DNA of 64,000 bases, from NCBI RefSeq assembly GCF_900184795.1, contig NZ_FXXN01000021.1, positions 81,999 to 145,998 of the forward strand. Direction: 5' to 3'. Each line of letters starts with the position of its first letter. Position 1 is the first letter of the stretch. Positions 16,030 through 22,538 of this stretch are shown in pieces. Made by a program: the position numbers and the translations under genes. This DNA is from Magnetospirillum sp. 15-1 (GTDB lineage Bacteria; Pseudomonadota; Alphaproteobacteria; Rhodospirillales; Magnetospirillaceae). The notes beneath the pieces were generated by a model. That model had not been told where the DNA came from. It saw only the letters and a list, made by a program, of their open reading frames with translations, and did no database searches.

Positions 16030-16196
16030 TGGCGCTCGATTTCGGTCAGGACCATCAGGGCTTGATCGAGGGCTGGCATATCACCGGCCCTCGACGCTCG
16101 GTCCACCTGCGTTTTGGCGACATCAAGAGCGGCCCGACCATAGTGATCCAGCAGATCATTCGCGGCACGGGCCACATGCTCGGGGTTGACGGCCAT
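15999..16196 (-). CDS. Small hypothetical protein, 65 residues
   Basis: The 65-residue product is mostly helical (AARAANDLLDHYGRAALDVAKTQVDRA-like composition with GDMPALDQALMVLTEIERHQ). It ends in a short tail that overlaps the convergent plus-strand gene by 31 bp. It starts 3 bp after the HU gene stop, so it is likely co-transcribed with HU. The residue pattern is that of a compact helical protein rather than antisense noise. Function unknown. Confidence 0.62.
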   Translation of the reverse strand: MAVNPEHVARAANDLLDHYGRAALDVAKTQVDRASRAGDMPALDQALMVLTEIERHQDTSSTPVT

Positions 16197-16199
16197 GAC

Positions 16200-16469
16200 T
16201 TACAGCGACTTCTTCAAAGCCGCCGCCGTGCTGAACTTGATGCTGGTGGAGGCGGCGATCTCGATGGCCTCGCCGGTCTTGGGATTGCGGCCCTGACGCG
16301 CGGCGCGCTCGGCCTTGCTGAAATTGCCGAAACCGACCAGACGGAAGCTGCCATCCTTCTTCACGCCCTCGACGATGGTGGACAGCATGGCCTCGACGGC
16401 GGCATCGGCCTGGGCGACCGTACAACCGGTGGCCTCGCGGACAGACTTGGACAGGGCAGACTTGGACAT
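16200..16469 (-). CDS. HU family DNA-binding protein
   Basis: An 89-residue HU/IHF-type protein: helical dimerisation part (MSKSALSKSVREATGCTVAQADAAVEAM) and the DNA-binding arm FGNFSKAERAARQGRNPKTGEAI. It bends DNA and could act in phage recombination, replication initiation or packaging. ATG at 16469 is used because the upstream extension in frame is not HU-like. A phage-borne HU is less common than host HU but known. Confidence 0.93.
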   Translation of the reverse strand: MSKSALSKSVREATGCTVAQADAAVEAMLSTIVEGVKKDGSFRLVGFGNFSKAERAARQGRNPKTGEAIEIAASTSIKFSTAAALKKSL

Positions 16470-16535
16470 GGTTAACGAATCCTTTCCGGGCATCAATGAG
16501 GCACAGTAGATTCGCTGTCGCACGAATCCAAGTCC

Positions 16536-16745
16536 TCAGCGCAGAGCCTCAAAGGCCCGCCGCAGCACGAAACCGCGCAGCAGGGACACCAGAGCGAAGA
16601 TGGTGCCGATGGCAAGGTCGTCGGCCAGGGCGATGTGAATACCGAATATCGGGAACACCACCATCTGCGTTGCCACCGCCAGAACGTAGCCGATGACAAC
16701 GTTGGTAACGGCTTCCACCAGCGACATGCTGCGGCTCTGGCGCAT
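16536..16745 (-). CDS. DUF7220-like small membrane protein
   Basis: A 69-residue protein with two predicted membrane helices (EAVTNVVIGYVLAVATQMVVF and DDLAIGTIFALVSLLRGFVL) joined by a short loop with GIHIALADD. This matches small phage membrane proteins of the DUF7220 type. ATG at 16745 gives the compact version. A longer start would cover the palindrome in the promoter region. Its role is unknown. It diverges from the DUF6900-like gene. Confidence 0.75.
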   Translation of the reverse strand: MRQSRSMSLVEAVTNVVIGYVLAVATQMVVFPIFGIHIALADDLAIGTIFALVSLLRGFVLRRAFEALR

Positions 16746-16751
16746 TTTACT

Positions 16752-16769
16752 AATCAATTGAAATTGATT
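16752..16769. promoter_or_regulatory. Palindromic operator-like site
   Basis: AATCAATT-GA-AATTGATT is a perfect 8-bp inverted repeat with a 2-bp spacer, in AT-rich DNA between the diverging genes at 16745 and 16837. A related half (TTGATTAATC) follows directly. The site is well placed to control one or both promoters. The binding protein is unknown. Confidence 0.5.
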
Positions 16770-16836
16770 GATTAATCGACTTGATAAGCCTGCGGAACAG
16801 AGCGTTATTGGTCCCCGCACAACGGAGGCCAAGAGC

Positions 16837-17001
16837 ATGAAGACCCGAGACCAAGCCCTGACCGAGATCGCTACTCAGATCCTTGGCTTCGAAACCCTGA
16901 ACACCCGGAACAGCGATCGCCTCGACTTCCACGAACTGGCGGTCTGGCAGATCAAGAAGGCCCTGGAAGCGGCCTACGCCGCCGGCCAGAAGGCGAAGTG
17001 A
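16837..17001 (+). CDS. DUF6900-like small protein
   Basis: A 54-residue protein (MKTRDQALTEIATQILGFETLNTRNSDRLDFHELAVWQIKKALEAAYAAG) matching the DUF6900 pattern: short helix, the conserved FETLNTRNSDRLDFHE motif, and a C-terminal helix. Function unknown. Such proteins are common on plasmids and prophages. GGAGG lies about 8 bp before the ATG. Confidence 0.8.
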   Translation: MKTRDQALTEIATQILGFETLNTRNSDRLDFHELAVWQIKKALEAAYAAGQKAK

Positions 17002-17003
17002 TC

Positions 17004-17213
17004 ATGGCCCTGACCGTCCGCCCCACCGCCGCCCTGAAGGCCCATCCTCAGTGGTCGCAAAGCGACTTCGAATACTTCCGGGGCAAGGGTTACAGCAACC
17101 AGCAGATCCTCGAATTCTGGGAGCGCGACCTACGCCTCGGCTGCAAGCCGCTGAACTGGAAGCCCACCGACGCCAAGTACCAGCATTCCCTTCGCCGGAT
17201 CACCCGGCGCTGA
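17004..17213 (+). CDS. Small hypothetical protein, 69 residues
   Basis: A 69-residue basic protein with HPQWSQSDFEYFRGKGYSNQQILEFWERD, a helix-turn-helix-like stretch, and a basic C-terminus (RRITRR). It lies 2 bp after the DUF6900 gene, so is translated from the same message. The 3' end overlaps the convergent methyltransferase gene by 14 bp. Function unknown. A nucleic-acid-binding role is a guess from charge and the helical pattern. Confidence 0.65.
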   Translation: MALTVRPTAALKAHPQWSQSDFEYFRGKGYSNQQILEFWERDLRLGCKPLNWKPTDAKYQHSLRRITRR

Positions 17214-18468
17214 CCACCTTCCCGGCGGCGATGTCGTCGAAACACCGGTTATCACCCTCCAGGATGGCTTTGCTTCCGGTCAGCTTCTGCCAGCGGCCGA
17301 CGATCACGTCGGCATAGGCCGGGTTCAACTCCATGGCAAAACAGATGCGACCGGTGGTCTCGGCCGCGATCACCGTGGTGCCGCTACCCGCGAACGGCTC
17401 ATACACCCCGTCGCCCTCGGCGCTGTTGTTGAGAATCGGGCGCCGCATGCATTCCACCGGCTTCTGGGTGCCGTGGACCGTGGCCTCGTCTTCATCACCG
17501 TTATTACCAATGGCCCAAACGGTAGCCTGATCGCGTGCCCCCTGCCAGTGGCCGGTGCCATTCTTGCGCACGGCGTATAGGCAGGGCTCATGCTGCCAGT
17601 GGTAATCCCCACGCCCCAGAACGAAGCGATTCTTCGACCAGATGATCTGGGCGCGAATCTTGAAGTCGTTGGCCTCCAGGCTTTCGGCCACCGTCTTGGC
17701 GAAGATGGCCGCGTGCCAGACATAAGCCACTTCGCCGGGGAACAACGCCCAGGCTTCCCGCCAGTCAGCGCGGTCATCGTTGGCCACCTTGCCGGTGCGG
17801 GCCGAGGATGAAACCCCGGCCTCGTTACGCCAGGTGGGATCGTATTCGACGCCATAGGGAGGGTCGGTCACCATCAGGTGCGGCACAGCCCCGGCCAGCA
17901 GGCGCTCCACATCGGTGGCGCTGGTACTGTCGCCGCAAAGCAAGCGATGGCGGCCCAAGACCCACAGATCACCGGGCCGCGTCACCGGATCGGCGGGCGG
18001 CTCTGGGATTTCGTCTTCCCCAGCCTCGCCATCTCCATCGCCTTCGTCGTCGAGGGGCGCCATCAAGGCGTCCAGTTCCTCGGCGGAGAAGCCGATCAGG
18101 TCGAGGTCGTAGCCTTCGGCGTTCAGCGCGTGCAGTTCCGCCGCCAGGGTTTCGTCGTCCCATCCGGCGTTCAGGGCCAGCTTGTTGTCAGCCAGGATGT
18201 AGGCGCGGCGCTGGGCCTCGGTCAGATGATCGAGAATCACCACCGGCACCGTGTCCAGCCCCAGGGACTTGGCGGCGGCCAGTCGGCCATGCCCGGCGAT
18301 GACGTTCCCATTGCTGTCGGCCAGCACCGGATTGGTCCAGCCGAACTCGACCATGCTGGCGGCAATCTGGGCGACCTGGCCGTCCGAATGGGTCCGCGCA
18401 TTGCGGCCAAAGGGGATCAGCCGGTCGATGGGCCAAGCCTCGACCGTATCGGGAAGCGGATGGGTCAT
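17200..18468 (-). CDS. ParB-domain DNA methyltransferase (adenine or N4-cytosine type)
   Basis: A 422-residue fusion. Residues 10-110 are a ParB/Srx-like domain (GRNARTHSDGQVAQIAASMVEFGWTNPVL, NVIAGHGRLAAAK). Residues about 165-420 are an amino-methyltransferase with catalytic DPPYG (202-206) before the SAM-binding PFAGSGTT (358-365), the beta-class order. It methylates a target sequence, which protects phage DNA from host restriction. An AGGA site spaced 8 bp favours ATG 18468 over 18474. It overlaps the preceding C5 methyltransferase gene, so the two are one unit. Confidence 0.93.
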   Translation of the reverse strand: MTHPLPDTVEAWPIDRLIPFGRNARTHSDGQVAQIAASMVEFGWTNPVLADSNGNVIAGHGRLAAAKSLGLDTVPVVILDHLTEAQRRAYILADNKLALNAGWDDETLAAELHALNAEGYDLDLIGFSAEELDALMAPLDDEGDGDGEAGEDEIPEPPADPVTRPGDLWVLGRHRLLCGDSTSATDVERLLAGAVPHLMVTDPPYGVEYDPTWRNEAGVSSSARTGKVANDDRADWREAWALFPGEVAYVWHAAIFAKTVAESLEANDFKIRAQIIWSKNRFVLGRGDYHWQHEPCLYAVRKNGTGHWQGARDQATVWAIGNNGDEDEATVHGTQKPVECMRRPILNNSAEGDGVYEPFAGSGTTVIAAETTGRICFAMELNPAYADVIVGRWQKLTGSKAILEGDNRCFDDIAAGKVVSAG

Positions 18469-18470
18469 TG

Positions 18471-20141
18471 TCATTTTCCTGCGGCCTGGATGCGGCTGCC
18501 GATCCAGCGCATCACCGGTACAGCCATGGAATTCCCCAGCCCCCGATACCTTGGGCCGTCGGGGCACCTGTCCGCAGGCTTCCCGCGCCACGGGATGCGG
18601 GTGTAATTGTCGGGAAAGCCCTGCAGCCGTTCACATTCGCGGGGCGTCAGGCGGCGCACTGCCATGTCGTGCTGGACCGCCAACTGGCCACCGCCATTCT
18701 CTCTGCCCTGAGCCGACATGGCCCGCAGGGTCGGGGTGACACCGTCGGCATTGATCGTCTGGAACCCGGTGCCGGCCTTGCAGTCGAACGCCACGTAGGT
18801 CTGCTGTTTGGTTCCCGGCTCCGCCGCCAAGGCACCCGCAACATCCAGAGGACGAACCTCGTCCCGCTGATTTTGGGCGAAGGCGACATAGCTGCGGCTG
18901 GAGCCGCCGCTGGCCGCACGTAGGCTGGCGATGTTGTCGGCATCAATTTCGGCCTGCGCCCCACCGTCGCGGCCACGCAGGTTGAACGCCACGGCGTGCT
19001 GCTTGCCCGCCTGCAAGGTGAACATGGGATCGCCATCACTGCCGACACCGATTCCGGCACGTACGTCCGTGGTGCTGATGCCGGTGCGGGCACCGGCCTC
19101 CTGAATGGGGATCACCACCGGCACCAGCGGTGTGCCGCGTCCGGTGCCGTCCTCCGAGGCGTCGAAACCCTCGCCGCGCAGGGAATGGGTAACCAGGGTG
19201 TCGATGTCGGGCCGATGGGCAAGATTCGCTTTGGCCCGCAAGGTGTGGGCGATCAGCGTGTCGGTGCAGTCGCTATTGACGCCACGGGACAGGTCGCGGG
19301 CCCGCAAGGTGGTGGCGACGAAGGTTTCGCTCTCGAAATCCATTCGTCCGCTGGCCGAGGCGCAGGCGTTCAGAGCGGTGGCGACGTCGATGGGGCCGGA
19401 GGTGTTGTTGCCGCCATAAGCGCGGCATGCAGTCGAACCGGCAGCGCCTTGCCCCGCTTCTCTGCTCGGCGGAGAATCCCTGCGCAGGCCTTGGCGCTCA
19501 AAAAGTACCGCGACGGGATCTGCCCGGTCTCCAGCACCTGCGACAACGAACACACGGCGGCGGCGTTGGGCCAAGCCGAAATATTGGGCGTCGAGCACCC
19601 GCCACGCGACTGTGCGCGCGGGTCCAACGACAACACCAGCGTCCGACCATTTGCCCCCTGGCGGGACAACCGGACCATCTTCTCCGGCCAGTCCGCCCAG
19701 AAGGCATCCGAAGGCGTTGTCGCGGGTGGTGAGTACGCCTGGGACGTTTTCCCAAAGCACGTATGACGGGGCGATGGCATCGGCGAGTTCCACGAATTTG
19801 AGGGCAAGATTGCCTCGGGCGTCATCCAGTGACTTGCGCAGGCCCGCCACCGAGAAGGCCTGGCAGGGCGTGCCGCCCACCAGCACGTCGATCTTGCCCC
19901 GCCACGCCGCACCGTCGATGGCGGTCATGTCGCCCAGGTTCGGCACCGTGGGGTAATGGTGCGCCAGCACGGCGGAGGGGAATGGTTCGATCTCGGCGAA
20001 GAAGGCTGGCCGCCAACCCAGCGGCTCCCAGGCCACCGTCGCCGCTTCGATTCCGCTGCACACTGAGCCGTAAACCAACCCTTGGGCGTGCGGCATGGAG
20101 CCGAGCGCCGGGGATACCGGCTCGGTGAGAGCAAGTTGCAT
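18471..20141 (-). CDS. C5-cytosine DNA methyltransferase
   Basis: A 556-residue enzyme that transfers methyl to C5 of cytosine. Motif I is VCSGIEAATVAWEPLGW, the catalytic motif GGTPCQAFSVAG carries Cys93, ENV is at 131-133, and QRRRRVF at 192-198. The target-recognition region (about 210-480) is unusually long. It contains repeated phrases of the type AHTLRA, THSLRGEGFDASEDGTGRG and AFNLRGRDGG, a pattern known from phage C5 methyltransferases. Motifs IX-X follow (LTPRECERLQGFPD, RYRGLGNSMAVPV). There is no partner restriction enzyme, so it is a solitary phage enzyme, probably anti-restriction. Confidence 0.95.
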   Translation of the reverse strand: MQLALTEPVSPALGSMPHAQGLVYGSVCSGIEAATVAWEPLGWRPAFFAEIEPFPSAVLAHHYPTVPNLGDMTAIDGAAWRGKIDVLVGGTPCQAFSVAGLRKSLDDARGNLALKFVELADAIAPSYVLWENVPGVLTTRDNAFGCLLGGLAGEDGPVVPPGGKWSDAGVVVGPARTVAWRVLDAQYFGLAQRRRRVFVVAGAGDRADPVAVLFERQGLRRDSPPSREAGQGAAGSTACRAYGGNNTSGPIDVATALNACASASGRMDFESETFVATTLRARDLSRGVNSDCTDTLIAHTLRAKANLAHRPDIDTLVTHSLRGEGFDASEDGTGRGTPLVPVVIPIQEAGARTGISTTDVRAGIGVGSDGDPMFTLQAGKQHAVAFNLRGRDGGAQAEIDADNIASLRAASGGSSRSYVAFAQNQRDEVRPLDVAGALAAEPGTKQQTYVAFDCKAGTGFQTINADGVTPTLRAMSAQGRENGGGQLAVQHDMAVRRLTPRECERLQGFPDNYTRIPWRGKPADRCPDGPRYRGLGNSMAVPVMRWIGSRIQAAGK

Positions 20142-20481
20142 GGTGGTAGCCGTGGTACGGGTGGTACAGGGGTGGTAGCCGGAAGGCGGCTACCGGGCTG
20201 GCTACCGCCCCCCGTACCACCCCGCCCGAAAGCGTGAAAGGCGCGATGTCCTTGGGACTTGCGCGCCTTCCGGGGTGGTAACTGGTACGGGGTGGTAGCC
20301 TAGATTTTTCGGCTGTCGCTAGCGAAATCGGGCGCTGGGGCCGCCCGCATAGCGAAAGCGCCAGGGAGGACCCGCGATATCCGCGCCGCCTTGCCCTGGC
20401 CTGTTCTATTCTTTCGCCAGCGGCGAGCGGCGGATCATTTGATGATCGTCTTCGCCGCCCCTCGCGAGCATGGGACTACAT
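20142..20481. repeat. Gene-free gap with GGTGGTAGCC / GGTGGTAC repeats
   Basis: GGTGGTAGCC occurs at 20142-20151, 20171-20180 and 20291-20300. Related GTGGTACGG and GGTGGTACAGG lie at 20153 and 20160-20170, and GGGGTGGTAACTGGTACGGGG at about 20272-20292. The inverse forms GGCTACC (20188-20194, 20200-20206) and GTACCACC (20214-20221) form hairpins with them. The rest of the gap to 20481 shows only a short GATCAT-TTG-ATGATC-like palindrome near 20434. The cluster lies upstream of the C5 methyltransferase gene and may be its control region or a second replication-related site. Confidence 0.6.
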
Positions 20482-20961
20482 TTACCCCAGACCGGCCATT
20501 CCTGTCGCGGCCTGCGATGTCTCGATACACTTTTCGCTTTCCTCCGCTGCCTTGGTTCGGGCGATCAGATCGACCTTGGAGATGTGACGGGGGATGCGCC
20601 GCCCGTTAAGCGTCCAGGCGATGACGCATAGCGCGAACAGCCAGTGGCGGTGGGCGGCGGAACGGGTCATGCCGACCTTCCAGCAGATCACCTTCCACGG
20701 ATCTCCGTCGGCCCGCAGCCAGACGATCCGGGCATCGGCGGGATCGAGATGGCGCAGCCAGGGCAAGGTTTCGTCCATGCGGGTGATGGCGGCGGCCGAG
20801 GGCGGCGGACGGCGGAGCCTCACATCTTCCGCCGACCAGCATTCCTGGATGTAGGGCGGCCATATGCTGGCGTGCCCCTGAACCCGGACTTCGGGCAGAC
20901 GGCGCAGGGTATCGGCGGCTTCGGCGAGACGTTCCTCAACCAGGGACGGCGTCCAGTTCAT
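20482..20961 (-). CDS. DUF6362 family protein
   Basis: A 159-residue protein beginning MNWTPSLVEERLAEAADTLRRLPEVRVQG, followed by SIWPPYIQECW and a ITRMDETLPWLRHLDPADARIVWLRADGDPWKVICWKVG segment. These match DUF6362, found beside replication genes of alphaproteobacterial phages. The PWKVICWKVGMTRSAAHRHW part looks like a helix-turn-helix, so a DNA-binding or sigma-like role is plausible but unproven. The C-terminus is charged and likely disordered. The start overlaps the resolvase stop by 4 bp. Confidence 0.85.
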   Translation of the reverse strand: MNWTPSLVEERLAEAADTLRRLPEVRVQGHASIWPPYIQECWSAEDVRLRRPPPSAAAITRMDETLPWLRHLDPADARIVWLRADGDPWKVICWKVGMTRSAAHRHWLFALCVIAWTLNGRRIPRHISKVDLIARTKAAEESEKCIETSQAATGMAGLG

Positions 20962-21425
20962 CGCACACCGCCTTGGGTGTCGATGGCCCAGGACAGAATG
21001 GCGAGGGCGTCGGCCTCGTTGTCGTCTTCGGGGTTGAAGCCGCGTGCCCGCATGGCGGCGATGACAGCGTCCTTGCCCGCATTGCCCTTGCCGGTGGCGT
21101 GCCGCTTGATGGTCCCGACCGGTACACCCTGGTACGGGATGTGTTTCAGTTCGCACCAAGCGGTGAGATGGCCGAGGAAGCCACCATAGATGTGGGCCGC
21201 ATCGGTCCCGGCATGGCGACGCACTTCCTCGAAATGCAGGAGGTCGATCTTCTTGGCGGCGAATTCAAGATGGTCGAGCCAGGACCGGAAACGCAAGAAG
21301 CGCATTCCGCCGCCTTCATAGCGGCCGGGCTTGAATTCCATGGTGCCGGATACGACGGAACCATCGGCCAGACGCATGGCCCAGCCAGTGGTGGTGCCCA
21401 GATCAAGGGCGAGGATGGTGGTCAT
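20958..21425 (-). CDS. RuvC-like Holliday junction resolvase
   Basis: A 155-residue RNase H-fold nuclease. The first catalytic Asp is in LALDLGTTTGWA, a Glu lies in LLHFEEVRRHAG, and a final acidic pair is in DNEADALAILSWA, as in phage RuvC-type resolvases. It would cut branched DNA before packaging. ATG at 21425 opens directly on the first beta strand, as expected. The gene is the first of a short leftward unit and lies next to the repeat-rich origin-like region. Confidence 0.9.
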   Translation of the reverse strand: MTTILALDLGTTTGWAMRLADGSVVSGTMEFKPGRYEGGGMRFLRFRSWLDHLEFAAKKIDLLHFEEVRRHAGTDAAHIYGGFLGHLTAWCELKHIPYQGVPVGTIKRHATGKGNAGKDAVIAAMRARGFNPEDDNEADALAILSWAIDTQGGVR

Positions 21426-21958
21426 GGTGAAGGCTCACGAGGTTGTGGGCCTTCGGCTTTGGTCGAGGGAAAGGCTATTGCCCGTGGGGCCGTCGTTCAA
21501 GCGGCGTCCTGTCGGCATCGTAGAGATACGGAGGTTTTCGTAAGGTGGGAAGGCGTGTTCCCATGTTCCCACCTGGAATGTCATTTCAAAACTTTTTCCC
21601 AGGAAAACAAATTTACAAATTATCGCCTGCATCTGCGACTGCGTTATACCACCTTAGTGGCGTATTTTTCTTTTCCAAAAATGAGTCTCCAACAAGGTGG
21701 GAACAGTGGGAACGGTAAGAACAGGCAGGGTTTCTGCGGCTTCCGGCCGTTCCTACCTGAATCGTGAAGTGGGAACAGGTGGGAACAGAGCGCCGTCGAA
21801 TTGGCTGCCCATCGGGAAAGCCGGGGCCTCAGGTGGGAACAATCGACCACAGGTGGGAACGGGCGACGCGGTCTATGGCGGCAAGCCGTTGACGCTCAAC
21901 CTGGGCGCGCTACTGTGCGTCGCATCGTCGATCGGGAACTGTCTGGGGATGTGGCGGC
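21426..21958. other. Putative replication origin region: AT-rich stretch plus GGTGGGAAC repeats
   Basis: This 533-bp gap carries no convincing gene. Perfect GGTGGGAAC occurs at 21696-21704, 21778-21786, 21832-21840 and 21852-21860, and inverted at 21565-21573. Variants AGTGGGAAC occur at 21705-21713 and 21768-21776, with GGTAAGAAC at 21714-21722 completing a tandem triplet. Between the inverted copy and the direct set lies a conspicuously AT-rich stretch (about 21575-21690) in an otherwise high-GC region. Clustered short repeats beside an AT-rich segment are the layout of an iteron origin. The neighbours are a resolvase and, beyond a lipoprotein gene, a primase-helicase. Origin function is inferred. 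Confidence 0.6.
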
Positions 21959-22522
21959 ATGGCTGAAGCGATTGTGACCTGGGGGACGCGATCCGCCCGC
22001 CTGCTTGGCATTCTATTCGTGCTGGCGCTTCCGATGGCCTGTTCCCATCAGGTGGAGCAGCCCAATCGACCGGGGCGTTTGGTGACCGCCGAGATTGTCC
22101 CGTCGGGAACGGATGCCTCGGCCTACTCCCTGGTGATGACCGTGCGGCAAGGGGATGGAGCGATTATCGATCAGGCCAAGGTCGACGGCCTTCGCCTGGA
22201 TGACCGGCGAGCGGTCAACATCACGCCCCGCCAGTGCCGACCCTATCGGTACAGCATCGAGAATGGGCAGTATGTGAGCAAGACGCTCTGCACCGGAATC
22301 ACACTGAGGGGTGTTCTGTGGGGCTACGGGCGGAGCCTCAACTTCAGCATCGAGCAGGCCGAATTCAGCGAACTGCTGGCGATGAACACCTTCAAGCCGT
22401 TCACCAGCGACATGGCCGTCGAACAGCCATCAGTTCGCAAAATGGCGGCGTTTGGGGGCATCATCACCTTTCCGCAGACGGGCGGAGTGAAAGATCTGGA
22501 GATGTATTCCAGCGGGAACTGA
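21959..22522 (+). CDS. Putative lipoprotein
   Basis: A 187-residue protein with an N-terminal signal (ARLLGILFVLALPMAC) and a lipobox (LPMAC at about 24-28), so it is probably lipidated and exported. The mature part is beta-rich, with RRAVNITPRQCRPYRYSIENG and a LCTGITLRG segment; two further cysteines may pair. I recognise no domain. It is the only plus-strand gene in this block of leftward replication genes and has its own upstream region. This is typical of a moron expressed from the prophage, for example for superinfection exclusion, but the function is inferred only from position. Confidence 0.75.
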   Translation: MAEAIVTWGTRSARLLGILFVLALPMACSHQVEQPNRPGRLVTAEIVPSGTDASAYSLVMTVRQGDGAIIDQAKVDGLRLDDRRAVNITPRQCRPYRYSIENGQYVSKTLCTGITLRGVLWGYGRSLNFSIEQAEFSELLAMNTFKPFTSDMAVEQPSVRKMAAFGGIITFPQTGGVKDLEMYSSGN

Positions 22523-22538
22523 CCGGTTTCGGCCCGGC

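Noticed and set aside
21696-21860. CRISPR array
   Set aside because: The repeats are 9 bp with irregular spacing and both orientations; there are no cas genes nearby.
21697-21966. An 89-codon plus-strand frame through the repeat cluster
   Set aside because: It translates the repeats into Gly/Asn/Thr-rich sequence, has no ribosome site and no recognisable fold.
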